Assembly (NCBI GenBank): GCA_022824965.1
Contig: JAJDYY010000004.1
Coordinates: forward strand, 1-64,000
Reading direction: 5' to 3'
Length of the DNA stretch: 64,000 nt
DNA from: Gammaproteobacteria bacterium
Lineage (GTDB): Bacteria; Pseudomonadota; Gammaproteobacteria; UBA4575
The position numbers and the translations under genes are program-made. The notes under the pieces are model-generated. The model saw nothing but the letters and a program-made list of their open reading frames with translations, had not been told where the DNA came from and did not search any database. Below are positions 28,932-37,072 of the stretch, piece by piece. Positions within the stretch are counted from its first letter, which is position 1. Each line of letters begins with the position of its first letter.

Positions 28932-30901
28932 TCCTCAATCAGCTTACGCTCAGCGATTTCCGAGCTTACCAGGGGGTACATGAAATCAAGCTCGCACCCA
29001 ATGATGACCGTCCGATTATTCTCTTCGGAGGACTCAATGGAGCTGGGAAGACCACACTTTTACTTGCGCTCAAGCTTGTTCTTTATGGTCGCCTTGCACT
29101 TGGGTCAAACATCTCTGCAGCAAAGTACCAGAAATTCATCCGATCCTGTATTCACACTATGCCAAAGATGGTGGTTCAAAAAAATAGCACCTATATTGAG
29201 CTTGACTTTTGCTATGGCAAATTGGGGAGACAATCGCAATATAGTGTTTGCCGCAGCTGGTATGACGATGGAAAGACGATTCACGAAAAACTTGCACTAC
29301 GAAAGGATGGCGAACTTCAGGATGCGGTCTCCGAGAAAGCATGTCAGGGATTTCTCAATGAGCTGGTACCCATAGGTGTTTCGGAACTATTTTTCTTCGA
29401 TGGCGAAAAGATTGCCAGGCTTGCTGAAGATGACACTGGTGATGCGCTTAGGCAGGCTATTTTTCGCTTACTTGGATTGGACATTGTCAAGCGCTTGCGA
29501 GAGGACCTGCGAGTTTATCTATTACGGAAGGAAAGAGAGGGAAATGATGCAAAATCCTCAGATGAACTCGACTCATTACATGCAGAATATAAAGAACTCC
29601 TCAAGCTACTCGCCCGTGAACGTGAGGCACTGGTAGCTACCCAAGACCGATACGCTGCACTTAAGGCGGACAGGGACCGTGTCGAGACGAGGTTAACGGA
29701 GCACGGTGGTGAGTGGGGAATCTCCCGAGAGGCGCAGCAAAGACATCGCAAAGAACTGGAAGAGAGCCTTAGACAAAAAGAAAGAGAGTTACGCGAAGTG
29801 TTTGCTGGGGTCTACCCCCTCTCTCTTGCGTCACGAGCACTAAGTGAAGCCTTGTGCTTAGCTCATAGCGAGCTAGCATCGCGAAGCGATATGCTGGCCA
29901 ATCAAATACTCGAAGAATTCTCAGCAAAGCTCAAAAATGCGCTTGATGAAGTAGCAGCGAACGTTATTGATCAAGTGCTCGTTGAGAACCTTAAACCAAT
30001 AGATAAGACGAAAAACATCTTCAGCCTGAACTATCAGACCATCTCTGAAATGGATCACTTAATTCAGCGCTTAGTACCAGAGTCCGCTGCACATGTGAGC
30101 AGACTCGTGGACCACATCGAGGAGACAAAAGAAACGCTCGACCGAGTTACACTCCAAATGGAACAGGCACCTGACGAAGCGAGACTTACCTCTGATTTTG
30201 CAGAGCTTGCCTCGCTGAACGAGGCGATTGGTCGTGTAGCTGCAGAAATTGCCACACAAGAGCGAGAAATCAGGGGTCGATATAACGATGCAATTTCCCT
30301 AGCACGTGCACTGCGAGACTGGCATCAAAAACTTTCTGAACAGCAAGACCTTAAGCAGCCTCTTGAGTACGCAAACCGTGCCCGATCTCTTTTGCTGGAA
30401 TTTGGTCAGATCAGTACAGAAAGAAGGCTCCAGCAACTAGAAAGCGAATTTGCTATGGCTTTTCGTCGTCTTGCACGTAAGGATGACATAGTTGCTACGG
30501 CATCTATCGATCCTAAACGGTTCACAGTAAAACTACTCGACCAAAATGGCGTGAAGATTCAAAAATCAAAGCTTTCAGCTGGCGAGCGGCAGATATACGC
30601 CATTGCGATGCTCGAAGCCCTTGCTCGCACGTCTGGCCGAAGACTGCCAGTCGTTATCGATACACCTCTAGGTCGACTCGACTCTTATCACCGAGCCAAC
30701 CTAGTACAAGATTATTTTCCACGTGTCAGCCACCAAGTGATCCTGCTCTCGACCGACACTGAGGTTAACGAGTCATTCCATCAGGAACTTGCTCCCAGTA
30801 TAAGTCACTGCTACGAGATATTGTATGACGATGAAACACGTGCGGCACAGCTTCGGGAAGGGTACTTCTGGCAACCTGAAAAAGAGAGTACTGCCGCATG
30901 A
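28928..30901 (+). CDS. dndD: DndD, SMC/Rad50-like ATPase of DNA phosphorothioation
   Basis: A 657-residue ATPase with an intact core: Walker A GGLNGAGKTT near residue 34, a coiled-coil middle region (about 195-290 and 370-500), the ABC signature LSAGERQIYAIAM near 553 and Walker B LPVVIDTPLGRLD near 577. DndD nicks or manipulates DNA during phosphorothioation, working with DndC and DndE. It overlaps both neighbours by four bases (ATGA at each junction), so the operon layout is native. Its partner DndC is truncated in this window. Confidence 0.93.
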   Translation: MILNQLTLSDFRAYQGVHEIKLAPNDDRPIILFGGLNGAGKTTLLLALKLVLYGRLALGSNISAAKYQKFIRSCIHTMPKMVVQKNSTYIELDFCYGKLGRQSQYSVCRSWYDDGKTIHEKLALRKDGELQDAVSEKACQGFLNELVPIGVSELFFFDGEKIARLAEDDTGDALRQAIFRLLGLDIVKRLREDLRVYLLRKEREGNDAKSSDELDSLHAEYKELLKLLAREREALVATQDRYAALKADRDRVETRLTEHGGEWGISREAQQRHRKELEESLRQKERELREVFAGVYPLSLASRALSEALCLAHSELASRSDMLANQILEEFSAKLKNALDEVAANVIDQVLVENLKPIDKTKNIFSLNYQTISEMDHLIQRLVPESAAHVSRLVDHIEETKETLDRVTLQMEQAPDEARLTSDFAELASLNEAIGRVAAEIATQEREIRGRYNDAISLARALRDWHQKLSEQQDLKQPLEYANRARSLLLEFGQISTERRLQQLESEFAMAFRRLARKDDIVATASIDPKRFTVKLLDQNGVKIQKSKLSAGERQIYAIAMLEALARTSGRRLPVVIDTPLGRLDSYHRANLVQDYFPRVSHQVILLSTDTEVNESFHQELAPSISHCYEILYDDETRAAQLREGYFWQPEKESTAA

Positions 30902-31245
30902 TCCCTCATCGAATTCGGGTTTCGGAACAATCTTCTGCACGACTAAAATATCTCAAGTCTAAAACTGGACTAACCCCAAACATTCTGAGCCGGTTAGCCA
31001 TTACCCTGTCGATTCGCGGGATGAAACGAGTGACCCGCGGTTCACCTAATCTTCATGGGCAAGAATTCAACTCGCCTACACTTTTTGGAGAGCATCAAGG
31101 GCTCTATGATCTCTTACTTATTCACTATATTGAGGTTACTGGAGACAATCGGGAAGCTGGAGTCATAATTGCCAACCTCATTGAGAACGGCCTACATAAG
31201 ATGGGTCATGTACGGTGCCTCGAAGATCTAGCCAGGCTTAACTGA
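30898..31245 (+). CDS. dndE: DndE, DNA-binding protein of DNA phosphorothioation
   Basis: A 115-residue protein with the DndE pattern: RIRVSEQSSARLKYLKSKTG, then LTPNILSRLAITLSIRG, and a C-terminal ANLIENGLHKMG. DndE is a small oligomeric protein that binds nicked DNA in the Dnd complex. The length is normal and the frame intact. It is the last recognisable gene of the dnd run; no dndA, dndB, or restriction genes dndF-H are present downstream. Confidence 0.9.
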   Translation: MIPHRIRVSEQSSARLKYLKSKTGLTPNILSRLAITLSIRGMKRVTRGSPNLHGQEFNSPTLFGEHQGLYDLLLIHYIEVTGDNREAGVIIANLIENGLHKMGHVRCLEDLARLN

Positions 31246-31531
31246 GAGAGACAATCACAATGCACTGCCAAAAAGGGGTGCCCAATTGTTTTACTCCCTA
31301 AACTCCATCTGACTAGTATCGACTTTGACGTCAGTGCCTGTCGGCTGAAATTCAGTATATACCCTACTCTTTCCTGATTTGCCTACCCTTCTCCAGGATG
31401 CGGTTCGCTAAAATCGCTTGACCTTACGGGTTCAATTGATGTTCTTGTGGAGACCCATCCAGGCTGCTCCTTTAGGAAGTTATATAAAATAGTGCCGAAA
31501 CAGAGGCTACTCGCATGAGTCCTTCTGCCTG
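31246..31531. other. Gene-free stretch downstream of dndE
   Basis: About 285 bases with no convincing gene. I looked for a second copy of the ssrA 3' end as an island attachment site and did not find one here or further downstream. Confidence 0.4.
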
Positions 31532-31906
31532 TCAGAACCAAGACAATTTCGTGGACAGCCAAATGCCCGTGGGCCAAACCCCAACGGTTCCTAGCATCCA
31601 GACAACCATACTTTCTCCCCGCATCAACATTGTTGAGATTCCAGAATAGACGAAACCCAGGACCACGACCATGGCAAGCAAGGCAACAGCCGATGCGATC
31701 CCGAATTCAATTCCAAAAGCGATCAAAAATGCCCATGAGAAGAATAAGGATAGGAAGTAGGTCCAGTCTACGAACGCACCAGCTAACACACTTTCGCCTC
31801 TCATGCCCCGTGACCTGACCCGGGCCCATCGCTGATTTTCAAGCCGACATATGTAAAACAGAACGGCGGGCAGCATGATGTCAAAATCAGGAATGGATGC
31901 TTCCAC
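31532..31906 (-). CDS. Small integral membrane protein of unknown function
   Basis: 124 residues from a GTG at 31906 (an ATG at 31876 is an alternative). Three to four hydrophobic segments are visible (about residues 45-65, 65-85, 95-115), separated by short charged turns such as RGESMVV. No family recognised. It lies between dndE (convergent) and a dead mrr-like fragment on the same strand. Confidence 0.5.
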   Translation of the reverse strand: MEASIPDFDIMLPAVLFYICRLENQRWARVRSRGMRGESVLAGAFVDWTYFLSLFFSWAFLIAFGIEFGIASAVALLAMVVVLGFVYSGISTMLMRGESMVVWMLGTVGVWPTGIWLSTKLSWF

Positions 31907-31963
31907 GGTATTGCCTATTCCTCTAAGTCACAGAGAAATGCTTCGCCTTTTAACAATGGGAAG

Positions 31964-32149
31964 TTAGTGTACTGGTTCAGTACATATGAGACTGGATCAG
32001 GCACTAGGAAGCAACTCCTGAATTTTGTCGGAACTTATTCCTTCGATATTTGCGATATATCTTCAAGCTTCAGAAACCGAAACTTCTTCACCATCAGCCA
32101 GCGCACTCAGTACTGGAAGCCTAAGTGACTCAAAACCGGGAACGGGCAT
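31964..32149 (-). pseudogene. Remnant of an Mrr-like restriction protein N-terminal domain
   Basis: From the ATG at 32149 (AGGA just upstream) one frame reads MPVPGFESLRLPVLSALADG, then EEVSVSEA, a stop, RYIANIEGISSDKIQELLPSA, a second stop, and about 10 more codons. This strongly resembles the Mrr N-terminal winged-helix domain, with ALADGEE, an I-E-G-I-S turn and an ELLPS block in the right order. Two in-frame stops and the absence of any downstream nuclease domain make it a relic. It was found by reading the frame through the stops. The identification is from recalled family pattern. Confidence 0.6.
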
Positions 32150-32167
32150 TAGCTATCCTGTGCTGTA

Positions 32168-32473
32168 CTAGGCTGCGGTCTGTCTGGGCTTTACGCGTTT
32201 GTTGATTGCATGGCTCGTTTCAATCTCAGCACAGCGCAGTTCCCAGGTCTTTTGCAAGTTCAGCCAGACCTGGGGCGTGGTACCGAAGTAACGTGCCAGT
32301 CGCAAGGCGGTGTCGGCTGTCACGCCTCGTTGCCCGTTGAGGATCATTGTCACCCGGTTCACGGGCACTCCGAGCGCCTTGGAAAGTGCATTGGCCGGGA
32401 GCCCCCGCTCATCCAGTTCCTCTCGCAGGATCTCGCCCGGATGCACAGGTCTCATTCTGTTTATTGCATTCAT
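32168..32473 (-). CDS. higA: HigA-type antitoxin, XRE-family helix-turn-helix
   Basis: A 101-residue antitoxin with MRPVHPGEILREELDERGL, a helix-turn-helix (LSKALGVPVNRVTMILNGQRGV) and the typical end RYFGTTPQVWLNLQKTWEL. HigA binds HigB and represses its own operon. It lies 12 bases after the higB frame, but that toxin gene is truncated, so the antitoxin may be orphaned. Confidence 0.9.
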   Translation of the reverse strand: MNAINRMRPVHPGEILREELDERGLPANALSKALGVPVNRVTMILNGQRGVTADTALRLARYFGTTPQVWLNLQKTWELRCAEIETSHAINKRVKPRQTAA

Positions 32474-32485
32474 GTCCAGATTCTC

Positions 32486-32608
32486 TCAATGATAATCCAC
32501 AATTTCGACGTCATACGGCCCGTCATCTTCCCACCGAAAGCAGATGCGCCATTGAGCATTAGTAGGTTTTACGTGATCCGTAAATAGTCTATCTGCCAAC
32601 TGTATAAT
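32486..32608 (-). pseudogene. higB: Truncated higB toxin gene
   Basis: The frame ends NAQWRICFRWEDDGPYDVEI and VDYH, the highly conserved C-terminus of HigB toxins. Upstream it reads IIQLADRLFTDHVKPT, and the central helices with R-x-x-x-L-x-x-L-K-G are missing. About 40 codons remain out of the usual 92, so a deletion has removed the middle of the gene. No start codon serves the remnant well. Seen directly in the sequence; toxin loss is inferred. Confidence 0.75.
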
Positions 32609-32638
32609 CGCACGAAAACATGAAGAGAGGTATTGCAC

Positions 32639-32929
32639 ATGTCCATGATCAAAGCGATGGGAGAACTTATCCAAGAGATTGCTGATGAACAGATTGAACC
32701 TCACTCCATCGTCCTTAGAGCCAGGCTCACTGCAGTCGAGACGTTGCTGGACATGCTATGGACCAACGAACTGTCCAAGGTCGAGGATCCTGTCAAGGAA
32801 GCACAGGATCTCAAGGAAACGGTTCTGGGGTTAGTCACCTACGATGAGGATGACGTTTACGAGCAGCTTTCTTTTGAATACATGGAAGAACGTCTGGACT
32901 CGATCATAGACAGAGTAAGCCATCTCTAA
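32639..32929 (+). CDS. Small hypothetical protein, acidic and helical
   Basis: 96 residues from the ATG at 32639, with AGAGAGG upstream. The protein is highly acidic, especially at the C-terminus (TYDEDDVYEQLSFEYMEERL). No domain recognised. It lies between the HigA remnant locus and the Fic gene; its codon use is moderate. Confidence 0.6.
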   Translation: MSMIKAMGELIQEIADEQIEPHSIVLRARLTAVETLLDMLWTNELSKVEDPVKEAQDLKETVLGLVTYDEDDVYEQLSFEYMEERLDSIIDRVSHL

Positions 32930-33091
32930 TATCCGGCAGGATAACGACTGGTACCCCTCGGTACTGCATGGCCGTAACTGCCTCGTCACTGAAGTGCAGG
33001 ACCAAAGAGGGATGACCAGCTTTGCGGAGATTAGCCTTTCTATTTCCTGCAAGATATGCGGATATTATTTGTCTTTGCGGAGAATATCCCT

Positions 33092-33122
33092 CATAATCTC
33101 CTTATAACTTACGGAGATTATG
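33092..33122. promoter_or_regulatory. Perfect inverted repeat overlapping the ribosome site of the Fic gene
   Basis: CATAATCTCC (33092-33101) and GGAGATTATG (33113-33122) form a perfect ten-base inverted repeat with an eleven-base spacer. The right arm contains the GGAG ribosome site of the Fic gene that starts at 33124. A related direct repeat, CTTTGCGGAGA, occurs at about 33020 and 33073. It could be an operator for the Fic protein's C-terminal winged helix, or an RNA hairpin hiding the ribosome site. Confidence 0.75.
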
Positions 33123-33123
33123 A

Positions 33124-34227
33124 ATGCCCTACCTCTGGGAAAAAGATCAATGGCCAAATTTTAGATGGGATGAGGCGCAGCTTTCAAAGCTGCTTGCCAC
33201 AGTATCCCATGAACAAGGTCGCTTGCAGGGCAAGATGGAAGCCTTGGGTTTTGATCTTCGGAATGAGGCTCATCTGCGAACCCTGACAGAAGATGTCGTC
33301 AAGTCGAGCGAGATCGAAGGCGAACATCTCGATCCGGACCAGGTTCGATCCTCTATCGCTCGTCGGCTTGGAATGGACATTGCCGGGCTCGTGCCGGCTG
33401 ACAGGGACGTTGAAGGCGTCGTTGAGATGATGCTTGATGCAACCGAGAAATTTGATGAGCCACTAACAGAGGAGCGCCTTCACAGTTGGCATGCAGCCCT
33501 CTTTCCCACCGGTCGCAGTGGCATGGCCAGAATCGTTGCAGGTGCCTGGCGTGATGACCATAACGGACCGATGCAAGTGATATCAGGGCCAATAGGTCGC
33601 GAAAAAATCCACTACGAAGCTCCACCAGCGGAGCGCATTGTTGATGAGATGGCACGATTCCTGGCGTGGTTCGCCGACCCTGAAGACAAGCACCCGCTAC
33701 TTGTTGCTGCCTTGGCGCACCTGTGGTTTGTAACAATCCATCCGTTCGACGATGGAAATGGCCGCATTGCCCGCGCAATCGCGGATATGGCTCTTGCACG
33801 CTCAGAGAAGACCCGACAACGCTTTTACAGCATGTCTTCACAAATCAAAACTGAGCGCAAGGATTACTACCACATTCTCGAATGGACACAGAAGGGCGAC
33901 ATGGATGTTACGCGCTGGCAGGAGTGGTTCCTTGGATGCCTACAGCGGGCGATTGAAGGAAGTGCAAAAACCCTCGATGCAGTCATGGTTAAGGCATGGT
34001 TCTGGAATCGGTTTGCAAAAGAGCCCCTCAATCATCGGCAAATCAAAGTGATGAACAAGCTACTCGATGGCTTTGAAGGCAAACTGACCAGCTCAAAATG
34101 GGCCAGAATCGCGAAATGTTCACAAGACACGGCATCTCGTGACATCAAGGATCTGATTGAGCGTGGAGCCCTCAAGAAGGATTCTGGAGGGGGCCGCAGT
34201 ACGAGTTACTCAATCGTCGAACAGTAA
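33124..34227 (+). CDS. Fic family protein with N-terminal inhibitory motif and C-terminal winged helix
   Basis: A 367-residue Fic protein that probably transfers AMP to a target. The catalytic motif HPFDDGNGRIAR is complete at about residue 206. The N-terminal SSEIEGE (residues 61-67) matches the inhibitory helix motif, in which a glutamate blocks ATP binding, so its activity is probably self-inhibited. The last 60 residues look like a winged helix (LTSSKWARIAKCSQDTASRD). A perfect inverted repeat overlaps its ribosome site. Confidence 0.88.
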   Translation: MPYLWEKDQWPNFRWDEAQLSKLLATVSHEQGRLQGKMEALGFDLRNEAHLRTLTEDVVKSSEIEGEHLDPDQVRSSIARRLGMDIAGLVPADRDVEGVVEMMLDATEKFDEPLTEERLHSWHAALFPTGRSGMARIVAGAWRDDHNGPMQVISGPIGREKIHYEAPPAERIVDEMARFLAWFADPEDKHPLLVAALAHLWFVTIHPFDDGNGRIARAIADMALARSEKTRQRFYSMSSQIKTERKDYYHILEWTQKGDMDVTRWQEWFLGCLQRAIEGSAKTLDAVMVKAWFWNRFAKEPLNHRQIKVMNKLLDGFEGKLTSSKWARIAKCSQDTASRDIKDLIERGALKKDSGGGRSTSYSIVEQ

Positions 34228-34453
34228 TTTCCTACGATCCACCGCGAATGGCGATTGCTATCACCAAGATACTTCGACCTAGCAAAACTCCTGTGCCACG
34301 GCTTGTAAGCCCACCCGTGGTTGCCTTATACGGTGCTTAACACGATGACAATTGCAGGTGGCAGATCCAGGTATCGGCGCAGCTGCCAAACACCAAGCTA
34401 TAACGACCAGTTGAAACGATCCAATCTTCCTGCAGAGATCCGATGACTGCATG
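34228..34453. other. Stretch between two Fic genes with no clear gene
   Basis: About 225 bases. An open frame on the minus strand (34279-34557) could encode up to 92 residues but overlaps the second Fic gene in another frame and shows no recognisable domain; I treat it as noise. Confidence 0.3.
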
Positions 34454-35890
34454 CTAATCCGTCCGAATCTCGTCCGCCTGGCTCGACCTGTTCCATACTG
34501 CATGCCATTTTTCAAATTCTGAAGGACCGAGTTGGTAGCGGGCGATATTGCCCTCATGGAGGCTCATCACCTCTGTTTCAACCACCTCAACAAATCGTGT
34601 CTGATCTCCGGTAGGGACATCCTGTGTGGCCTGCTGTCGGATCAAGATGGCAGCCGCCTTTTTGTCCATGCAGGCGCTGACGATTTCAAACACGGTTTTC
34701 GACACCAGCACCCGGTAGCGAAGCCGGAATGCATCGGGCTCGCCCAAGGACCGGCTCACCGCCGAATAGCGTGCGCAGGACCGCTCGTAGGCCCAGACGA
34801 ACACATCGCGAAGCAGCTCCGTCCGATTCAATTCGTATACGCCCAATGTGCCGTCGATGTAGGCACGCTGCGACACATCCACAAACGACAGCGGGCACAG
34901 GTTGTGACGAACCAGCGGCAGATTCGCAGACAGCCGCGAAACACGTTTGTTGACATCCTCAAATGGCTGCAGGTAAGGCAGGTGCACCATGACAAAAAAG
35001 GCCTGCTCGAACGGGTCGGATATTGCCGCTGCGGTATCCAGTACCTGCTGGAAGCACTCATCGATCAGCTGGGGCACTTCCAGAGGATGGTACACCGTTC
35101 CACCGATCGCAACGGCAATGCTGCGTAATCGTCCACAGGCCTGCGGATCGGATAACAGGTTGTCTGACAGCAAGGCATGCAGTCCAAGTATCGTGTACCT
35201 GTTAAAGCCAACTCCTCCAGGCTGCTGCACCAGTAGCTCAATGGCTGCCTTGTGGTTGAGGATCATTTGAGCTTCACGGGCATCCTTGCCTTCCGTAGCC
35301 TCCCCCAATTCAATCAGTCGTGCGGTTTCCAGCAATGAATAGGTGTTGCCTTCCAGGCGGCTGGAGTTCCAGGACAGGTCGATCAGCAAGCGTTTGAAAA
35401 TATTCCCTGTGTAGGTCCCTCCTAGGCCGCGATCATGTGGAAGGCGGCCAAGCTCGCGCAGGTGCTGCCTTGTTTCCGGAGAAAGGTAGAAAACAACATT
35501 CGGTCGGTACTCATCGAGGAATGCCCGGTTATAGCCTGTCGGCTGTCGAGATTGGACCGGTGCACGAACCGCCTGTCGGATCGCCTCTCCCCCAGGAGAT
35601 ACCACCAGGCTATTGCTTGTACGAGGTTGCTGTGTCTGAGCTGCAGACAGACCTGGAGCCAGATAAATGTTGGCTTGTGCAAGGGGCAATCGATAGCGAC
35701 TTGCCCGTCCACGGCCTTCCAGGACCACCCTGCTCTGCTGAACGAGATGATGCAACCGGCGTTGCAGCGTGCGGCGCGGCAGAGACACTTTGAGCGCGGA
35801 CCTGATCTCTTCTAGCGAGCCTCCATCAGAAAGCTCTGCGATGACTTGCAGTATGGAATCAAATTCAGCTTGGAGAATTATTTTTGGCAT
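34454..35890 (-). CDS. Fic family protein with degenerate catalytic motif and N-terminal HTH
   Basis: A 478-residue protein. The first 75 residues look like a winged helix (LPRRTLQRRLHHLVQ). A Fic-type inhibitory motif WNSSRLEGN lies near 174. The catalytic loop reads LQPFEDVNKRVSR: the usual histidine is replaced by Q and the glycine of GNGR by V, so classical AMP transfer is doubtful. This variant motif occurs in a recognised Fic subgroup, as far as I recall. The gene is preceded by a multi-copy GGCGC/GCGCC operator array. It may act as a sensor or transcriptional regulator. Confidence 0.8.
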   Translation of the reverse strand: MPKIILQAEFDSILQVIAELSDGGSLEEIRSALKVSLPRRTLQRRLHHLVQQSRVVLEGRGRASRYRLPLAQANIYLAPGLSAAQTQQPRTSNSLVVSPGGEAIRQAVRAPVQSRQPTGYNRAFLDEYRPNVVFYLSPETRQHLRELGRLPHDRGLGGTYTGNIFKRLLIDLSWNSSRLEGNTYSLLETARLIELGEATEGKDAREAQMILNHKAAIELLVQQPGGVGFNRYTILGLHALLSDNLLSDPQACGRLRSIAVAIGGTVYHPLEVPQLIDECFQQVLDTAAAISDPFEQAFFVMVHLPYLQPFEDVNKRVSRLSANLPLVRHNLCPLSFVDVSQRAYIDGTLGVYELNRTELLRDVFVWAYERSCARYSAVSRSLGEPDAFRLRYRVLVSKTVFEIVSACMDKKAAAILIRQQATQDVPTGDQTRFVEVVETEVMSLHEGNIARYQLGPSEFEKWHAVWNRSSQADEIRTD

Positions 35891-35896
35891 CAGTTT

Positions 35897-35982
35897 TTGG
35901 CGCGATCATCCATATTGCGCCATAATAATACTATTATTTGGCGCATTTCAATCAGAAATGCCGGCTTAAGTGGCGCGATTCT
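35897..35982. promoter_or_regulatory. Operator-like array upstream of the second Fic gene
   Basis: Four copies of a GGCGC core appear at about 35898-35906, 35914-35922 (reverse orientation), 35938-35945 and 35970-35978. The middle pair forms an inverted repeat, TGCGCCATAATAATA / TATTATTTGGCGCA. The array sits directly at the start of the Fic gene. It probably binds the N-terminal winged helix of that protein in an autoregulatory loop; this is inferred from position. Confidence 0.65.
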
Positions 35983-36174
35983 TCTGGCTTCCATCAAGAT
36001 GGACGTCCGGCTGATCAGGACTTTTATCGTCACGGCAGGTCCGTTTTGAATGACCTTCTCGTTCCACTTGAGTGAAAATTCGTTTCATTTTTTCTGCAAT
36101 GAAATCTTGATAGCCGGATAATTATTAGATATATCATATAGATATTCATTTCATGCAAGAATCCATATCGTTTC

Positions 36175-36273
36175 ATGAAGCTCTCGGACGAGACCATTCC
36201 AGAATGCATCGCTGGCCATCCTGGCACGGTGCGCGAAGACATTCGTCGCCACTTGGCCGTTGCCGATGACTGA
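36175..36273 (+). CDS. Possible very short protein upstream of the DUF3050 gene
   Basis: A 32-residue open frame, MKLSDETIPECIAGHPGTVR and onward to LAVADD, too short to weigh on length alone. The stop overlaps the start of the next gene (shared ATGACTGA), which could mean coupling. No RBS is obvious and no family is recognised. It may be a chance frame or the tail of a deleted gene. Confidence 0.25.
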   Translation: MKLSDETIPECIAGHPGTVREDIRRHLAVADD

Positions 36274-37051
36274 AGATGTCGCCAAATCGGAGCAGGTGTC
36301 ACCGCAGTACGCCACGCTGCGACACAAGCTGCTGAGCCACGACCTCTATCGCAACATCACGATCCGTGAGAACCTGAGGATCTTCATGGAGCATCACGTC
36401 TATGCGGTATGGGATTTCATGTCCCTGGTTAAGTCCCTGCAAAACGCCATTGCCCCCGCGACTTCACCGTGGATGCCACCGAAGAATCCTCGCCTTGCAA
36501 ATTTCGTGAACCAGTTGGTGCTGGATGAGGAATCGGACGGTGCTTTGACACTGGATGCCGAAACGACCCATGCCAGTCATTTCGAGGGCTACTTGCTGGC
36601 CATGGCCGAGGTCGGGGCCGATGTGCAGCCGATCCAGACATTCGTGTCTGCGGCCGGTTCCGACGGGATCGAGTCCGCACTTGAGCTTCCAGACATTCCC
36701 GCACCCGCCAGGCACTTCATGCGGTTCACGTTTGACGTTATCGAGTGCGGCGAGGTGCACCTGTTGACGGCCATGCTGGCCTACGGGAGGGAGGACCTGG
36801 TTCCCCGGCTGTTCCGGTCCATACAAAGCGGCCTGGACATCGGCCCTGAGTCATCCCCCAGCCTGCACGCCTACCTTGAGCGCCACACCCTGCTGGATAC
36901 CGAAAAGCATGGCCCGCTTGCCATCCAGTTGCTCAATGAGCTGTGTGCGGGGTCGATGCAAAAGCGTGCCGCTGCGGTGGACTTGGCAGAAAAGGCACTG
37001 GCGGCAAGACTGGAGTTCTGGAATGGCATCCAGGCGGCATTAGTGCGTTAG
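36266..37051 (+). CDS. DUF3050 protein, haem-oxygenase-like fold
   Basis: About 261 residues. MEHHVYAVWDFMSLVKSLQ near residue 37 is the hallmark of DUF3050, whose members have the all-helical haem-oxygenase-like fold with likely metal-binding histidines; HASHFEGYLLAM near 100 and FTFDVIECGEVHLLTAM near 155 continue it. The function of the family is unknown to me. A TTG at 36260 is an alternative start. It lies divergently from the second Fic gene, with nearly 400 bases of operator and low-complexity DNA between them. Confidence 0.8.
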   Translation: MTEDVAKSEQVSPQYATLRHKLLSHDLYRNITIRENLRIFMEHHVYAVWDFMSLVKSLQNAIAPATSPWMPPKNPRLANFVNQLVLDEESDGALTLDAETTHASHFEGYLLAMAEVGADVQPIQTFVSAAGSDGIESALELPDIPAPARHFMRFTFDVIECGEVHLLTAMLAYGREDLVPRLFRSIQSGLDIGPESSPSLHAYLERHTLLDTEKHGPLAIQLLNELCAGSMQKRAAAVDLAEKALAARLEFWNGIQAALVR

Positions 37052-37072
37052 CGAAACCGGGGGTTTTGCGGG

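Noticed and set aside
34279..34557. Minus-strand frame with a cysteine-rich, partly hydrophobic end
   Set aside because: It overlaps the Fic gene's 3' end in another frame and lacks a start site or family match.
31246..37000. Second ssrA attachment site (attR)
   Set aside because: I looked for the T-arm and acceptor sequence of tmRNA and saw no convincing copy.
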